Source of the DNA: Streptomyces megasporus | GTDB lineage: Bacteria > Actinomycetota > Actinomycetes > Streptomycetales > Streptomycetaceae | Reading direction: 5' to 3' | Length of the DNA: 64,000 nucleotides | NCBI RefSeq assembly: GCF_000718985.1 | Contig: NZ_JODL01000005.1 | Coordinates: forward strand, 248,001-312,000 | Shown: one piece after another, positions 27,636 to 35,935 of the stretch | How the letters are laid out: every line of letters starts with the position of its first letter | Numbering within the stretch: the stretch's first letter is position 1 | The notes under the pieces: model-generated | Told to the model about the DNA's origin: nothing | Database searches by the model: none | The model's input: only the letters and a program-made list of their open reading frames with translations | Program-made: the position numbers and the translations under genes

Positions 27636-28685
27636 ATGAACAACGCCCCGCTCTCCCCCCGTCCCGTCCGTCCCCTGCCGCACGTGGAGCGTCGGGTGGT
27701 GACGGCCCGTACCCTGCGCGAGCAGGGCGTCTCCGCCGCCACCGCCGACGAGCGCTGCCGGCCGGGCGGCCCCTGGCAGATGCCGCTGCCCGGCGTCTAC
27801 CTGCTCCATCCGGGTCCGCCGACCAGCGAGGAGCGGCTGCGCGCGGTGCTGCTGTACGCGAGCAGGGAGCGCTTCCCCGCCCAGACGGGCGCTCCGTGCG
27901 CCGCCTCCTTCGTCCCCCCGGCCGTCGAGGAGCCCGAGGCGATGATCACCGGGCCGGCCGCGCTCGCCCTGTACGGCTTCTCCTCCACTCCCCCGCTGCT
28001 CTCCCTGGAGCACGTCGACATCCTGGTCCCCCGCACCCGGCGGCTGCGCTCCATCGGGTGCGCGCGGGTGGTGCGCACCCGGTCCCTGCCGCGTCCCCGG
28101 CAGGTCACCGGCCTGCCCGTGGCCCCCGTGGAGCGCGCCCTGGCCGATGCCGTCGGCCGTCCGGACGGCGCCACGGCGGTGCGCCCGTTGCTGACGGAGG
28201 CGGTGCGCGAGGGGCACTGCGAGGCCCCGGCCCTCGTCCGCGAACTGTCCCGTGCCCGGCTGCTGAGCCGGCCCCACGTCGCGGAGGCCGTGGACGCCGT
28301 GCTGGCCGAGAGCCGGGCGGTGGCCGAGAGCCTGCTGTACGGTCTGGTCCGCTCCCACGGCCTGCCCGAGCCCTGCTGGAACGTCGATCTGCGACTGCCC
28401 GACGGCCCCCACCTGGGCGGTGTGGACGCCTACTGGCCCGAGCAGGCCGTCGCCGTGGAGCTCGACACCCGCTCCTGCCACGGGACGGCCGTCGAGGGCG
28501 GCGCGACGTGGTCCCGGTACGCCCGCAAGCGGGAGGCCCTGGAGCGCCTGGGGATCTCCGTCCTCCACATCACCCCGGCGAAGCTCCGCGACCATCCCTG
28601 GCAGCAGGCCGCCGTGGTCCGCACCGCCCTGATGACCGCGCCGGAGCGCGAGCCGACGGCGTATGTGACGGTCCTGCCCCGGTGA
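27636..28685 (+). CDS. AbiEi-like N-terminal domain fused to a PD-(D/E)XK (DUF559/Vsr-like) domain
   Basis: A 349-residue protein. Residues about 15-60 resemble the winged-helix N-terminus of AbiEi antitoxin proteins (TARTLREQGVSAATADERC ... GVYLLHPGPP); the middle has the AbiEi-like GPAALALYGF and VERALADAV elements. Residues about 275-345 look like a restriction-fold nuclease: GGVDAYWPEQAVAVELDT with acidic residues placed as D...ExD, then a conserved histidine (CHG) and RKREALERLGISVLHIT. No AbiEii toxin gene is beside it. The ATG at 27636 is the most likely start; a longer N-terminus from 27555 is possible. Function is unknown. Confidence 0.75.
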   Translation: MNNAPLSPRPVRPLPHVERRVVTARTLREQGVSAATADERCRPGGPWQMPLPGVYLLHPGPPTSEERLRAVLLYASRERFPAQTGAPCAASFVPPAVEEPEAMITGPAALALYGFSSTPPLLSLEHVDILVPRTRRLRSIGCARVVRTRSLPRPRQVTGLPVAPVERALADAVGRPDGATAVRPLLTEAVREGHCEAPALVRELSRARLLSRPHVAEAVDAVLAESRAVAESLLYGLVRSHGLPEPCWNVDLRLPDGPHLGGVDAYWPEQAVAVELDTRSCHGTAVEGGATWSRYARKREALERLGISVLHITPAKLRDHPWQQAAVVRTALMTAPEREPTAYVTVLPR

Positions 28686-28735
28686 CGCCTCTCCCTGGGG
28701 CCGGCGGGCGGGCCCGACGGTCGGCGGGTTCCGGC

Positions 28736-28774
28736 GGGGGGTTCGACGGGGGGTTCGACGGGGTTCGGCGGGGG
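28736..28774 (+). repeat. Regular G-run repeat with G-quadruplex potential
   Basis: Four runs of six, six, four and five G are separated by almost identical six-base spacers (TTCGAC, TTCGAC, TTCGGC). The spacing suits a four-layer G-quadruplex on the plus strand. It lies 50 bases past the stop of the AbiEi-like gene, in the gap between two convergent genes. Confidence 0.7.
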
Positions 28775-28813
28775 CTTCGGCGGTGGGCTTCACAGGGCAG
28801 GGGCCGGAACGCC

Positions 28814-28850
28814 GTCGGGCCGCGCCCCCGTGCGGGGAGCGCGGCCCGAC
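28814..28850. terminator. Bidirectional terminator between convergent genes
   Basis: Arms GTCGGGCCGCGC and GCGCGGCCCGAC enclose a second small hairpin (CCCC/GGGG). The structure ends 19 bases from the stop of the second pepN gene and also lies downstream of the AbiEi-like gene. Confidence 0.8.
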
Positions 28851-28868
28851 GAAGCGGGTCGGCGGCTC

Positions 28869-31445
28869 TCAGACCGCCGCGGCGGCGTCCGCCTCCTGTG
28901 CCTTCAGGGCGCGCTCGATGCCCGCGCGGGACTCGACGACCAGGCGGCGCAGGGCAGCGCTGGGCTCGGCCGACTCCAGCCAGGCGTCCGTGGCCCGCAG
29001 GGTCTCCTCGGTGACCTGGACCGCCGGGTAGAGACCGATCGCGATCTGCTGCGCCATCTCGTGGCTGCGCGACTCCCACACGCCCTTGAGCGCGTCGAAG
29101 TACTTGGCGGTGTACGGGGCGAGCAGCTCCCGCTGGTCGGTCTGGACGAAGCCGCCGATGACGGCCTCCTGCATCGCGTTGGGCAGCTTGTCGGACTCCA
29201 CGACCGACGCCCACGCCTCCGCCTTGGCCTCCGCCGTCGGCCGGGCCGCCCGCGCCGACACCGCGTGCCGCTCGCCCGCCGACGTCCGGTCGCGCTCCAG
29301 CTCGGCCTCGATGGCGGCCTCGTCGGCGCGTCCGGTGGCCGCCAGCCGGTGGAGCAGGGCCCAGCGCAGCTCGGTGTCGACGGTCAGGCCCTCGATCTTC
29401 TCGCCGCCGTCCAGCAGCCCGGCGAGCAGGTCGAGCTGCTCGTCGGTGCGGGCGGTGGCGGCCAGGGCCCGCGCCCAGGCGAGCTGGTGGTCGCTGCCCG
29501 GCTCGGCGGCGCGCAGCTTCTCCACGGTGGCCTCGGACCAGCGCAGCAGGCCGGTCTCGCGCCAGCTCGGCGCGGCGTACAGCTCCAGGGCGAGCTTGAC
29601 CTGCCGCTGGAGGGACTGGACGACGCCGATGTCCGTCTCCTTGTCGATGCCGGAGAGCACCAGCTCCAGGTAGTCGCGGGTGGCCATCTCCCCGTCGCGG
29701 GTCATGTCCCAGGCCGAGGCCCAGCACAGGGCGCGCGGCAGCGACTCGGCGAAGTCGCCCAGGTGCCGGGTGACGGTGGCCAGCGACTCGGCGTCGAGCC
29801 GGACCTTGGCGTAGGACAGGTCGTCGTCGTTGAGCAGGATCACGTCCGGGCGGAGGGTGCCGACCAGCTCGGGCACCTCCGTCCGCTCGCCGTCCACGTC
29901 CAGCTCGACGCGGCCGGTGCGCACCAGCTTGCCGCCGTCGAGCTCGTAGGAGCCGATGGCGATGCGGTGGGGGCGCAGGACGGGCTCGCCCTTGGCGCCG
30001 GCGGGCAGTGCCGGGGCCTCCTGGAGCACCGCGAAGGAGGTGATCGTCCCGTCGTCGTCGGTGGTGATCTCCGGGCGCAGCACGTTGATGCCCGCGGTCT
30101 CCAGCCACGCCTTGGACCAGGCCTTCAAGTCCCGGCCGGAGGTCTCCTCCAACGCGGTGAGCAGGTCGGTCAGGCGGGTGTTGCCCCAGGCGTGGCGCTT
30201 GAAGTACGTCCGCACGCCGCGGAAGAACGCGTCCTCGCCGACGTAGGCGACGAGCTGCTTGAGGACGGAGGCGCCCTTGGCGTAGGTGATGCCGTCGAAG
30301 TTGACCAGGACGTCGTCGAGGTCCTTGATGTCCGCCATGATCGGGTGCGTGGAGGGGAGCTGGTCCTGGCGGTAGGCCCAGGTCTTCATGGAGTTGGCGA
30401 AGGTGGTCCACGCGTGCGGCCAGCGGCTGCCGGGTGCGGCGGCCTGGCAGGCGATGGAGGTGTAGGTGGCGAACGACTCGTTCAGCCACAGGTCGTTCCA
30501 CCACTCCATGGTGACCAGGTCGCCGAACCACATGTGGGCCAGCTCGTGGAGGATCGTCTCGGCCCGCGTCTCGTAGGCGGCGTCCGTCACCTTGGAGCGG
30601 AAGACGTACTGGTCGCGGATGGTCACCGCGCCCGCGTTCTCCATCGCGCCCGCGTTGAACTCCGGGACGAAGAGCTGGTCGTACTTGGCGAAGGGGTAGG
30701 GGATGCCGAACTTCTCCTCGAACCAGTCGAAGCCCTGCCGGGTGACCTCGAAGATCGCCTCCGCGTCGAGGTGCTCGGCCAGGGAGGGTCGGCAGTAGAC
30801 GCCCAGCGGCACGGTGCGGCCGTCGCCCTTGCCGCTCTCCCAGACGCTGTGGACGCCGTGGTACGGGCCGGCGATCAGCGCGGTGATGTAGGTGGAGATC
30901 CGCGGCGTCGGTTCGAACCGCCAGATGTTGTCCCGCGGTTCGGGGGTGGGCGAGTTGGAGATCACCGTCCAGCCCTCGGGGGCGGTGACGGTGAAGGCGA
31001 AGGTCGCCTTGAGGTCGGGCTGCTCGAAGGCGGCGAAGACCCGGCGGGCGTCGGGCACCTCGAACTGCGTGTAGAGGTACGCCTGTTGGTCCACCGGGTC
31101 GACGAAGCGGTGAAGGCCCTCACCGGTGTTGGTGTAGGCGCAGTCGGCGACGACCTTCAACTCGTTCCGTCCGGCGACGAGACCGGGCAGGGCGATGCGG
31201 GAGTCGGCGAAGACCTCGGCCGGGTCGAGGGAGGTTCCGTTGAGGACGACCTCGTGCACGGTGGGGGCCACCAGATCGATGAAGCTCTCTCCGGCCTCGC
31301 GGGCGTCGAAGCGCACCGTGGTGACCGAGCGGAACGTGCCGCCCTCCTGCGCTCCGGAGAGGTCCAGCTCGATGTCGTACGCGTCCACCTCGAGCAGACG
31401 GGCCCGCTCCCGCGCTTCCTCGCGCGTGAGGTTCGTACCAGGCAC
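28869..31445 (-). CDS. pepN: Aminopeptidase N (M1 family), second copy
   Basis: An 858-residue M1 aminopeptidase with GAMEN (EFNAGAMENAGAVTI), the zinc site TILHELAHMWFGDLV and the third zinc ligand in LWLNESFATY, and an ERAP1-type C-terminal domain. The GTG at 31445 (VPGTNLTREEARERARLL) has AAGGAG nine bases upstream; the ATG at 31454 would have its ribosome binding site touching the start codon. It shares long motifs with the first copy (FDGITYAKGASVLKQLVAYV) but differs in many positions, so the two are paralogues and not a recent copy. It is divergent from the Clp-N regulator gene. Confidence 0.94.
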   Translation of the reverse strand: MPGTNLTREEARERARLLEVDAYDIELDLSGAQEGGTFRSVTTVRFDAREAGESFIDLVAPTVHEVVLNGTSLDPAEVFADSRIALPGLVAGRNELKVVADCAYTNTGEGLHRFVDPVDQQAYLYTQFEVPDARRVFAAFEQPDLKATFAFTVTAPEGWTVISNSPTPEPRDNIWRFEPTPRISTYITALIAGPYHGVHSVWESGKGDGRTVPLGVYCRPSLAEHLDAEAIFEVTRQGFDWFEEKFGIPYPFAKYDQLFVPEFNAGAMENAGAVTIRDQYVFRSKVTDAAYETRAETILHELAHMWFGDLVTMEWWNDLWLNESFATYTSIACQAAAPGSRWPHAWTTFANSMKTWAYRQDQLPSTHPIMADIKDLDDVLVNFDGITYAKGASVLKQLVAYVGEDAFFRGVRTYFKRHAWGNTRLTDLLTALEETSGRDLKAWSKAWLETAGINVLRPEITTDDDGTITSFAVLQEAPALPAGAKGEPVLRPHRIAIGSYELDGGKLVRTGRVELDVDGERTEVPELVGTLRPDVILLNDDDLSYAKVRLDAESLATVTRHLGDFAESLPRALCWASAWDMTRDGEMATRDYLELVLSGIDKETDIGVVQSLQRQVKLALELYAAPSWRETGLLRWSEATVEKLRAAEPGSDHQLAWARALAATARTDEQLDLLAGLLDGGEKIEGLTVDTELRWALLHRLAATGRADEAAIEAELERDRTSAGERHAVSARAARPTAEAKAEAWASVVESDKLPNAMQEAVIGGFVQTDQRELLAPYTAKYFDALKGVWESRSHEMAQQIAIGLYPAVQVTEETLRATDAWLESAEPSAALRRLVVESRAGIERALKAQEADAAAAV

Positions 31446-31660
31446 CTGCGTCATCTCCTTCTTCTCCGCTTGTGTCCGGCCATCCTCGCACGCCGGCTCT
31501 CGCGAACGTGACGACCTTTCCCACCGGCTCCCACCGGCTCCCACCGGCGCCCGGGACGCGCGGCGGTCGCGGCGGAGGAGGCCTTCGCCGCTCCGCGGGC
31601 GGTGGAGTACGGCCGCTTCCGCCACGAGGGGCGTGGGGACCGGGAGCCGCGGCGACCAAT

Positions 31661-31711
31661 CGTCAACCTCGGGTTGACGGCCCCCATGCGTCAACCTAGG
31701 GTTGACGCATG
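31661..31711 (+). promoter_or_regulatory. Promoter with paired palindromic operators; leaderless start
   Basis: Two near-identical palindromes, CGTCAACCTCGGGTTGACG (31661-31679) and CGTCAACCTAGGGTTGACG (31689-31707, with flanking symmetry to 31711), are centred 28 bases apart. The first contains a -35 TTGACG at 31674-31679 and the second a -10 TAGGGT at 31697-31702, with a 17-base spacer. Transcription should start about seven bases later, on the A of the ATG at 31709. No ribosome binding site is present, so the mRNA is probably leaderless. A repressor on both palindromes would cover the whole promoter. Confidence 0.8.
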
Positions 31712-32449
31712 GAGAATCCCGTGCGCATTCCCGACTCCGTCCGACTCGACGACCTGATCCAGGGGATCAAGAAGACCCACACCGACGTCCTCCAACAGCT
31801 CTCCACCGCGGTCCTCACCGCGGAGCACCTCGGCGAGGTGGCCGATCACCTCATCGGTCACTTCGTCGACCAGGCCCGGCGCTCGGGCGCCTCCTGGACC
31901 GACATCGGCCGCAGCATGGGCATCACCAAGCAGGCGGCGCAGAAGCGCTTCGTCCCCAAGGGCTCCGCGCCGGACCTCGATCCCTCCCAGGGGTTCGGCC
32001 GGTACACCGACCGGGCGAGGAAGGTCGTGGTGGTGGCGCAGGAGGAGGCTCGCGCGGCCGGCCACGCCGAGATCCGTCCCGAGCACCTGGCCCTGGGGCT
32101 GCTGAGCGAGCCCGAGGGGCTCGCCGCGAAGGCGATCGCGGCGCAGGGCGTCTCCCCGGACGCCGTCCGGCAGGCCCTCTCCGCCGCGCTGCCGCCCGCG
32201 TCCGGGGAGGTGCCCCGGCTCATCCCGTTCGACGCGGCGGCGAAGAAGGCCCTGGAGCTCACCTTCCGGGAGGCGCTGCGGCTGGGCCACAACCACGTCG
32301 GAACCGAGCACCTCCTGCTGGCGCTGCTGGAGCTCGAGAACGGCGAGGGGACGCTCAGCGGCCTCGGGCTCGACAAGGCCGCCGCCGAGACCCACATCGC
32401 CGACGCGCTCGCCGCCATCGCCGCGGCACACGACCAACAGGGCGAGTGA
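31709..32449 (+). CDS. Clp N-domain regulator-like protein with N-terminal helix-turn-helix
   Basis: A 246-residue protein. Residues about 40-80 form a helix-turn-helix (SWTDIGRSMGITKQAAQKRF). Residues about 90-240 are two Clp repeat (ClpC N-domain) motifs: YTDRARKVVVVAQEEARAAG and IRPEHLALGLL, then KKALELTFREALRLGHNHVGTEHLLLALL. There is no AAA+ module, so it is not an unfoldase; it could sense misfolded protein or a Clp substrate through the N-domain. Its start codon lies inside a palindromic operator, which suggests that it represses itself. Confidence 0.88.
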   Translation: MENPVRIPDSVRLDDLIQGIKKTHTDVLQQLSTAVLTAEHLGEVADHLIGHFVDQARRSGASWTDIGRSMGITKQAAQKRFVPKGSAPDLDPSQGFGRYTDRARKVVVVAQEEARAAGHAEIRPEHLALGLLSEPEGLAAKAIAAQGVSPDAVRQALSAALPPASGEVPRLIPFDAAAKKALELTFREALRLGHNHVGTEHLLLALLELENGEGTLSGLGLDKAAAETHIADALAAIAAAHDQQGE

Positions 32450-32672
32450 CCGGCGCCACGTCCCCCCACGGCAGGTGAACGCGCGGTGAGCGGAAGCGCA
32501 CCGCGCGGCGAGCGAGACATGGCGGTCGCGAACACGTGTGATCCATGAACGGAGTTCGGCGTCGGACGTTTCCGCACCGTTGCTCCGAACGTCACCGTGG
32601 CTGTCGACGATCCCGGTGGGCAGGGAGGTCCCCGCCCCGCGACTTCGCGTTCGCAACCGGGGAGATGTGCTC

Positions 32673-34367
32673 ATGTCCGGTCACCGCCGATTCGCCCACC
32701 GGGCCCTCGACCGCCGCACCCTGCTCACCGCCGCCGGGGCGGCCGGGATCGCCACCGGGCTGGGGGTGGCCCGCGGCGGGGGCGGCGATCCGGCCGGCGC
32801 CGCCCCCGCCGCGGCCCCCACCCCCACCGGCGCCCCCTCCCCCACGCCCACGCCCACACCGGTGGCCCCCTCCCCGGCCGGGACCACGTTGGAGAGCGTG
32901 GCGACCCCGCGCGGCACGGGCGGCTACCGACGGCTGGGCGAGGGCCCCGGCTGGGGCCGGGTGGTGCGGCAGGACCTGGCCGCCGCGGGCGGGGGGCGCG
33001 AGGACCGGCGCACCGTCCTGGCGTCCTTCGTCCACCTCACCGACGCCCATGTGACGGACGTGCAGCACCCGGTGCGCTTCGAGTACCAGCGCGCCGGGAA
33101 GCCCGGCGCCTGGCGTCCGCACGAGGCGTTGACCGTCCACGGCCTGATCTCGCTGATCGAGCGGGTCAACTCGTTGCGCGGCGGCCCGGCCACCGGCGTG
33201 CCGCCGTCCTTCGTGATGACCACGGGGGACAACACGGACAACAACTGCCGCGCCGAACTGGAGTGGTTCCTCACCGCGATGAGCGGCGGTCGCATCACCC
33301 CCAACACCGGCGACCCGCGGCACTACGAGGGCGTGCAGAACTCCGGTCTGCCGCTGTACTGGCAACCGGAAGCCGCGCTGCGCGACCTGGACAAGCGGCA
33401 CGGCTTCCCCCGTGCCGACGGCTTCCTCGACGCCGCCATCGCGCAGGTCGCCAGCCCCGGCCTGACCATCCCCTGGTACTCCACCGTCGGCAACCACGAC
33501 GACCTCTACGGCGGCCACTACGCGAGCGACCCGTACTTCGCCGAACTGGCCGTGGGGGACCGGAAGCTGTACTCCCTGCCGGAGGCCGAGGCCGCCGCAC
33601 TGCACAGGACGGTGCGGGAGGGCCGGGACACCCGGGGCGAGGACCTCAAGCGGTTGCTGCGCGCCCACGCCCGCGCGATGCGCACCGTCACGCCCGACCC
33701 GTCCCGCGCGCCCCTCACCTCCCGCGAGTACGCCGAGGCGCACCTGGACCCGGCGTACGCCGGTCCCGGCCCCGTCGGACACGGGTACACCCGGGAGTCC
33801 GTCGCCCAGGGGCGGCTGTACTACAGCTTCCGCATAGCCGAGAACGTCGTCGGGATCAGTCTGGACACCACCAACCCGAACGGCGACTACCGGGGCCACC
33901 TGACCGCGTCCCAACTCCGCTGGCTGGACCGCGAGCTGGCCCGCCACGCCGGCGACCACGTCCTCGTCTTCAGCCACCACTACAGCGCCTCCGTGCGGTC
34001 CGGCGGGGCCGAGCTGCTCGCGCTGCTGAAGCGGCACGGCAACGTGGTCGCGTGGATCAACGGGCACAGCCACCGCAACCGGATCACACCGCACGGCGGG
34101 TTCTGGGAGATCACCACGGCCTCGCACGTGGACTGGCCGCAACTGGCCCGGGTGATCGAGCTGGTGGACAACCGCGACGGGACGCTGTCGCTCTTCACCA
34201 CCTGCGTCGAGTCGGCGGCCCCGTACGGCACCGACCTCGACGACCTCTCCCGCACCGGCCTGGCCTCGCTCTACCGCGAACTGGCCTTCAACGCCCCGGG
34301 CCGCAGCACGACCCTGACGGGCGAACCGGGCGACCGCAACACGGAACTGCTGCTGCCCCGACGCTGA
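32673..34367 (+). CDS. Tat-exported metallophosphoesterase (TIGR03767-type)
   Basis: A 564-residue calcineurin-like phosphoesterase. The N-terminus has a twin-arginine signal (DRRTLLTAAGAAGIATGLG) followed by a Pro/Thr/Ala-rich linker to about residue 75. Metal-binding motifs in order are HLTDAHVTD, TTGDNTDNN, TVGNHDDLYG, VFSHHYS and NGHSHRNR. This matches an actinobacterial secreted phosphoesterase family of unknown substrate. GGGGAG lies about eight bases before the ATG at 32673. A region of about 230 bases follows before the next coding unit. Confidence 0.9.
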   Translation: MSGHRRFAHRALDRRTLLTAAGAAGIATGLGVARGGGGDPAGAAPAAAPTPTGAPSPTPTPTPVAPSPAGTTLESVATPRGTGGYRRLGEGPGWGRVVRQDLAAAGGGREDRRTVLASFVHLTDAHVTDVQHPVRFEYQRAGKPGAWRPHEALTVHGLISLIERVNSLRGGPATGVPPSFVMTTGDNTDNNCRAELEWFLTAMSGGRITPNTGDPRHYEGVQNSGLPLYWQPEAALRDLDKRHGFPRADGFLDAAIAQVASPGLTIPWYSTVGNHDDLYGGHYASDPYFAELAVGDRKLYSLPEAEAAALHRTVREGRDTRGEDLKRLLRAHARAMRTVTPDPSRAPLTSREYAEAHLDPAYAGPGPVGHGYTRESVAQGRLYYSFRIAENVVGISLDTTNPNGDYRGHLTASQLRWLDRELARHAGDHVLVFSHHYSASVRSGGAELLALLKRHGNVVAWINGHSHRNRITPHGGFWEITTASHVDWPQLARVIELVDNRDGTLSLFTTCVESAAPYGTDLDDLSRTGLASLYRELAFNAPGRSTTLTGEPGDRNTELLLPRR

Positions 34368-34598
34368 GACACCGACGACCGCGCGGGCGGCATGGTCGGA
34401 CGGACAGGACGGGACAGGTCGGGTGCGGCGCGGGACGGTGCCGGGGCAGCCATGCCGCCGGAGTGGTTCCACTCCACGACATACCACCAGGAATGGGACT
34501 TGTCCTCCCCGCTCGGGAATGCGGAGGGGAGTCGTCCGGGTTCGAGCGGATGGCGCACCGCGCGCCACGAGGCCGTACGACGATCGAGCGAGGTACCG

Positions 34599-34769
34599 AT
34601 GAGCGTGTCCCAGCCGGAGGAAGCGGTGACTCCGCCGGAGGCGGAACGGAAGCCGGAGCCGGGGACGGGAACCGAAGGGACGGGAGCGGCGACGGAGGCG
34701 GCCTCCGGCATGGTCGTCCTCGGCTCCGCCGATGCCCCCGTCTGCACGGACGGGGTGTGCGCCCTGTGA
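34599..34769 (+). CDS. 56-residue peptide ending in a CX4C motif, coupled to the FrnE-type gene
   Basis: MSVSQPEEAVTPPEAE opens a charged Pro/Glu/Gly-rich N-terminus without a signal peptide, followed by MVVLGSADAPVCTDGVCAL at the C-terminus. The only cysteines form CTDGVC, one residue pair from the end. GAGG lies seven bases before the ATG. The stop TGA overlaps the GTG start of the next gene (GTGA), so the two are translated together. I recall similar short CxDGVCAL-type peptides beside DsbA genes in other Streptomyces, but no function. An upstream extension to 34392 is unlikely. Confidence 0.75.
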   Translation: MSVSQPEEAVTPPEAERKPEPGTGTEGTGAATEAASGMVVLGSADAPVCTDGVCAL

Positions 34770-35461
34770 GCGGGACGGTGAACGGGACGGCGAGCGCCAC
34801 GAGCACGGTGCGGATCGAGATCTGGTCGGACGTCGTCTGTCCCTGGTGCTACATAGGCAAGCGGCGCCTGGAACGAGCCCTGGAGGACTTCGAGCACGCC
34901 GACGAGGTGGAGGTCACCTGGCACAGCTTCCAACTCGACCCGTCCTTCCCCAAGGGCGTGCGGCAGCCGGTGCCCGAGATGCTGGCCAAGAAGATCGGCG
35001 GCTCCCCCGAACAGGTTCGCGCCATGAACGCGCAGATCACCGAGGTGGCGGCGCGGGAGGGTCTGCTCTACGACCTGGAGCGCTCGGTCATGGTCAACAC
35101 CGTCGACGCGCACCGGCTGACCCACCTCGCCAAGGAGCACGGTCTCGGCGACCGGGCCCACGAGCGGCTGCTGCGGGCCCAGTTGGTCGAGGCGCAGGTC
35201 CTCGACGACCCCGACACGCTCGTCCGCCTGGGTGTCGAGATCGGACTGGACGAGGACGAGACGCGCCGGGTGGTGACCGGTGACGCCTACGCGCGGGAGG
35301 TGGAGGCGGACATCCGCGAGGCCCGCGCGCTGGGTGTCGGCGGTGTGCCGTTCTTCGCGCTCAACCGTGTCTTCGCCATCTCCGGCGCCCAGCCCGCGGA
35401 GACGTTCCTGTCGGGGCTCCGCAAGGCCCGCGAACACGGGCTCGGCGCGACGACCTCCTGA
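34766..35461 (+). CDS. FrnE-like DsbA-family thiol-disulfide oxidoreductase
   Basis: A 231-residue cytoplasmic thioredoxin-fold protein (no signal peptide). The active site is VVCPWCYIGKRR at about residue 24; the family motifs WHSFQLDPSFP, NTVDAHRLTHLAKEHG and GVGGVPFFALNRVFAISGAQ follow. FrnE-type proteins act in polyketide biosynthesis or oxidative stress protection. The GTG start overlaps the stop of the CX4C peptide gene, so the peptide may be its substrate, partner or a redox sensor. A hairpin follows the stop. Confidence 0.92.
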   Translation: MSGTVNGTASATSTVRIEIWSDVVCPWCYIGKRRLERALEDFEHADEVEVTWHSFQLDPSFPKGVRQPVPEMLAKKIGGSPEQVRAMNAQITEVAAREGLLYDLERSVMVNTVDAHRLTHLAKEHGLGDRAHERLLRAQLVEAQVLDDPDTLVRLGVEIGLDEDETRRVVTGDAYAREVEADIREARALGVGGVPFFALNRVFAISGAQPAETFLSGLRKAREHGLGATTS

Positions 35462-35468
35462 TACCGCA

Positions 35469-35500
35469 CCGCCCCGGCAACCCGAAGGTGGCCGGGGCGG
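35469..35500. terminator. Terminator between the FrnE-like gene and the 35528 gene
   Basis: A 10-base perfect stem (CCGCCCCGGC / GCCGGGGCGG) with a 12-base loop sits between two convergent genes. Confidence 0.8.
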
Positions 35501-35527
35501 GTCCGGGCCGGGATCACTCCACGGCGC

Positions 35528-35710
35528 TCACTCCACGGCGGACACGACGTACGCGAGGACGAACACGGCGAGGAAGCAGAGCGCCACCGCGGCCAGGACG
35601 AACAGCCACATCAGCCCTGCGATCGCGGTCCAGGCGAACCGCGAGGCGCGCTCGGCCCCTTCGGCCGCGTCCCGATGGCCGCCGGCGTCGCCCCATTCCC
35701 CGTCGCTCAT
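35528..35710 (-). CDS. Small single-helix membrane protein
   Basis: A 60-residue protein with a charged N-terminus (MSDGEWGDAGGHRDAAEGAE) and one or two hydrophobic helices (WTAIAGLMWLFVLAAVALCF, then LAVFVLAYVVSAVE). GGGAGG lies five bases before the ATG. No family recognised. Confidence 0.75.
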   Translation of the reverse strand: MSDGEWGDAGGHRDAAEGAERASRFAWTAIAGLMWLFVLAAVALCFLAVFVLAYVVSAVE

Positions 35711-35935
35711 GGTGCCTCCCGAGCGGAGCTGTGGCGCGGACGTCCCGGCCCCGAACTCCTCCCCGTCCAGGTACCCCGAAAAGACACCGCCCCGACACGG
35801 GCCGCGGGTCGGGTACCCGAGTGGCCGTAACGGTCCGCTCCGGCGCGACCGGCGCGCGACGGCAGTCCGGAACCGGCTCCCGGCCTCGGCGCGGAAGGGG
35901 CGCCGGGCGGCTCCCGCCCACGCGGCGAGGTTCCG

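Noticed and set aside
34392..34598. N-terminal extension of the CX4C peptide by 69 residues
   Set aside because: No ribosome binding site near 34392, while the ATG at 34599 has GAGG at good spacing.
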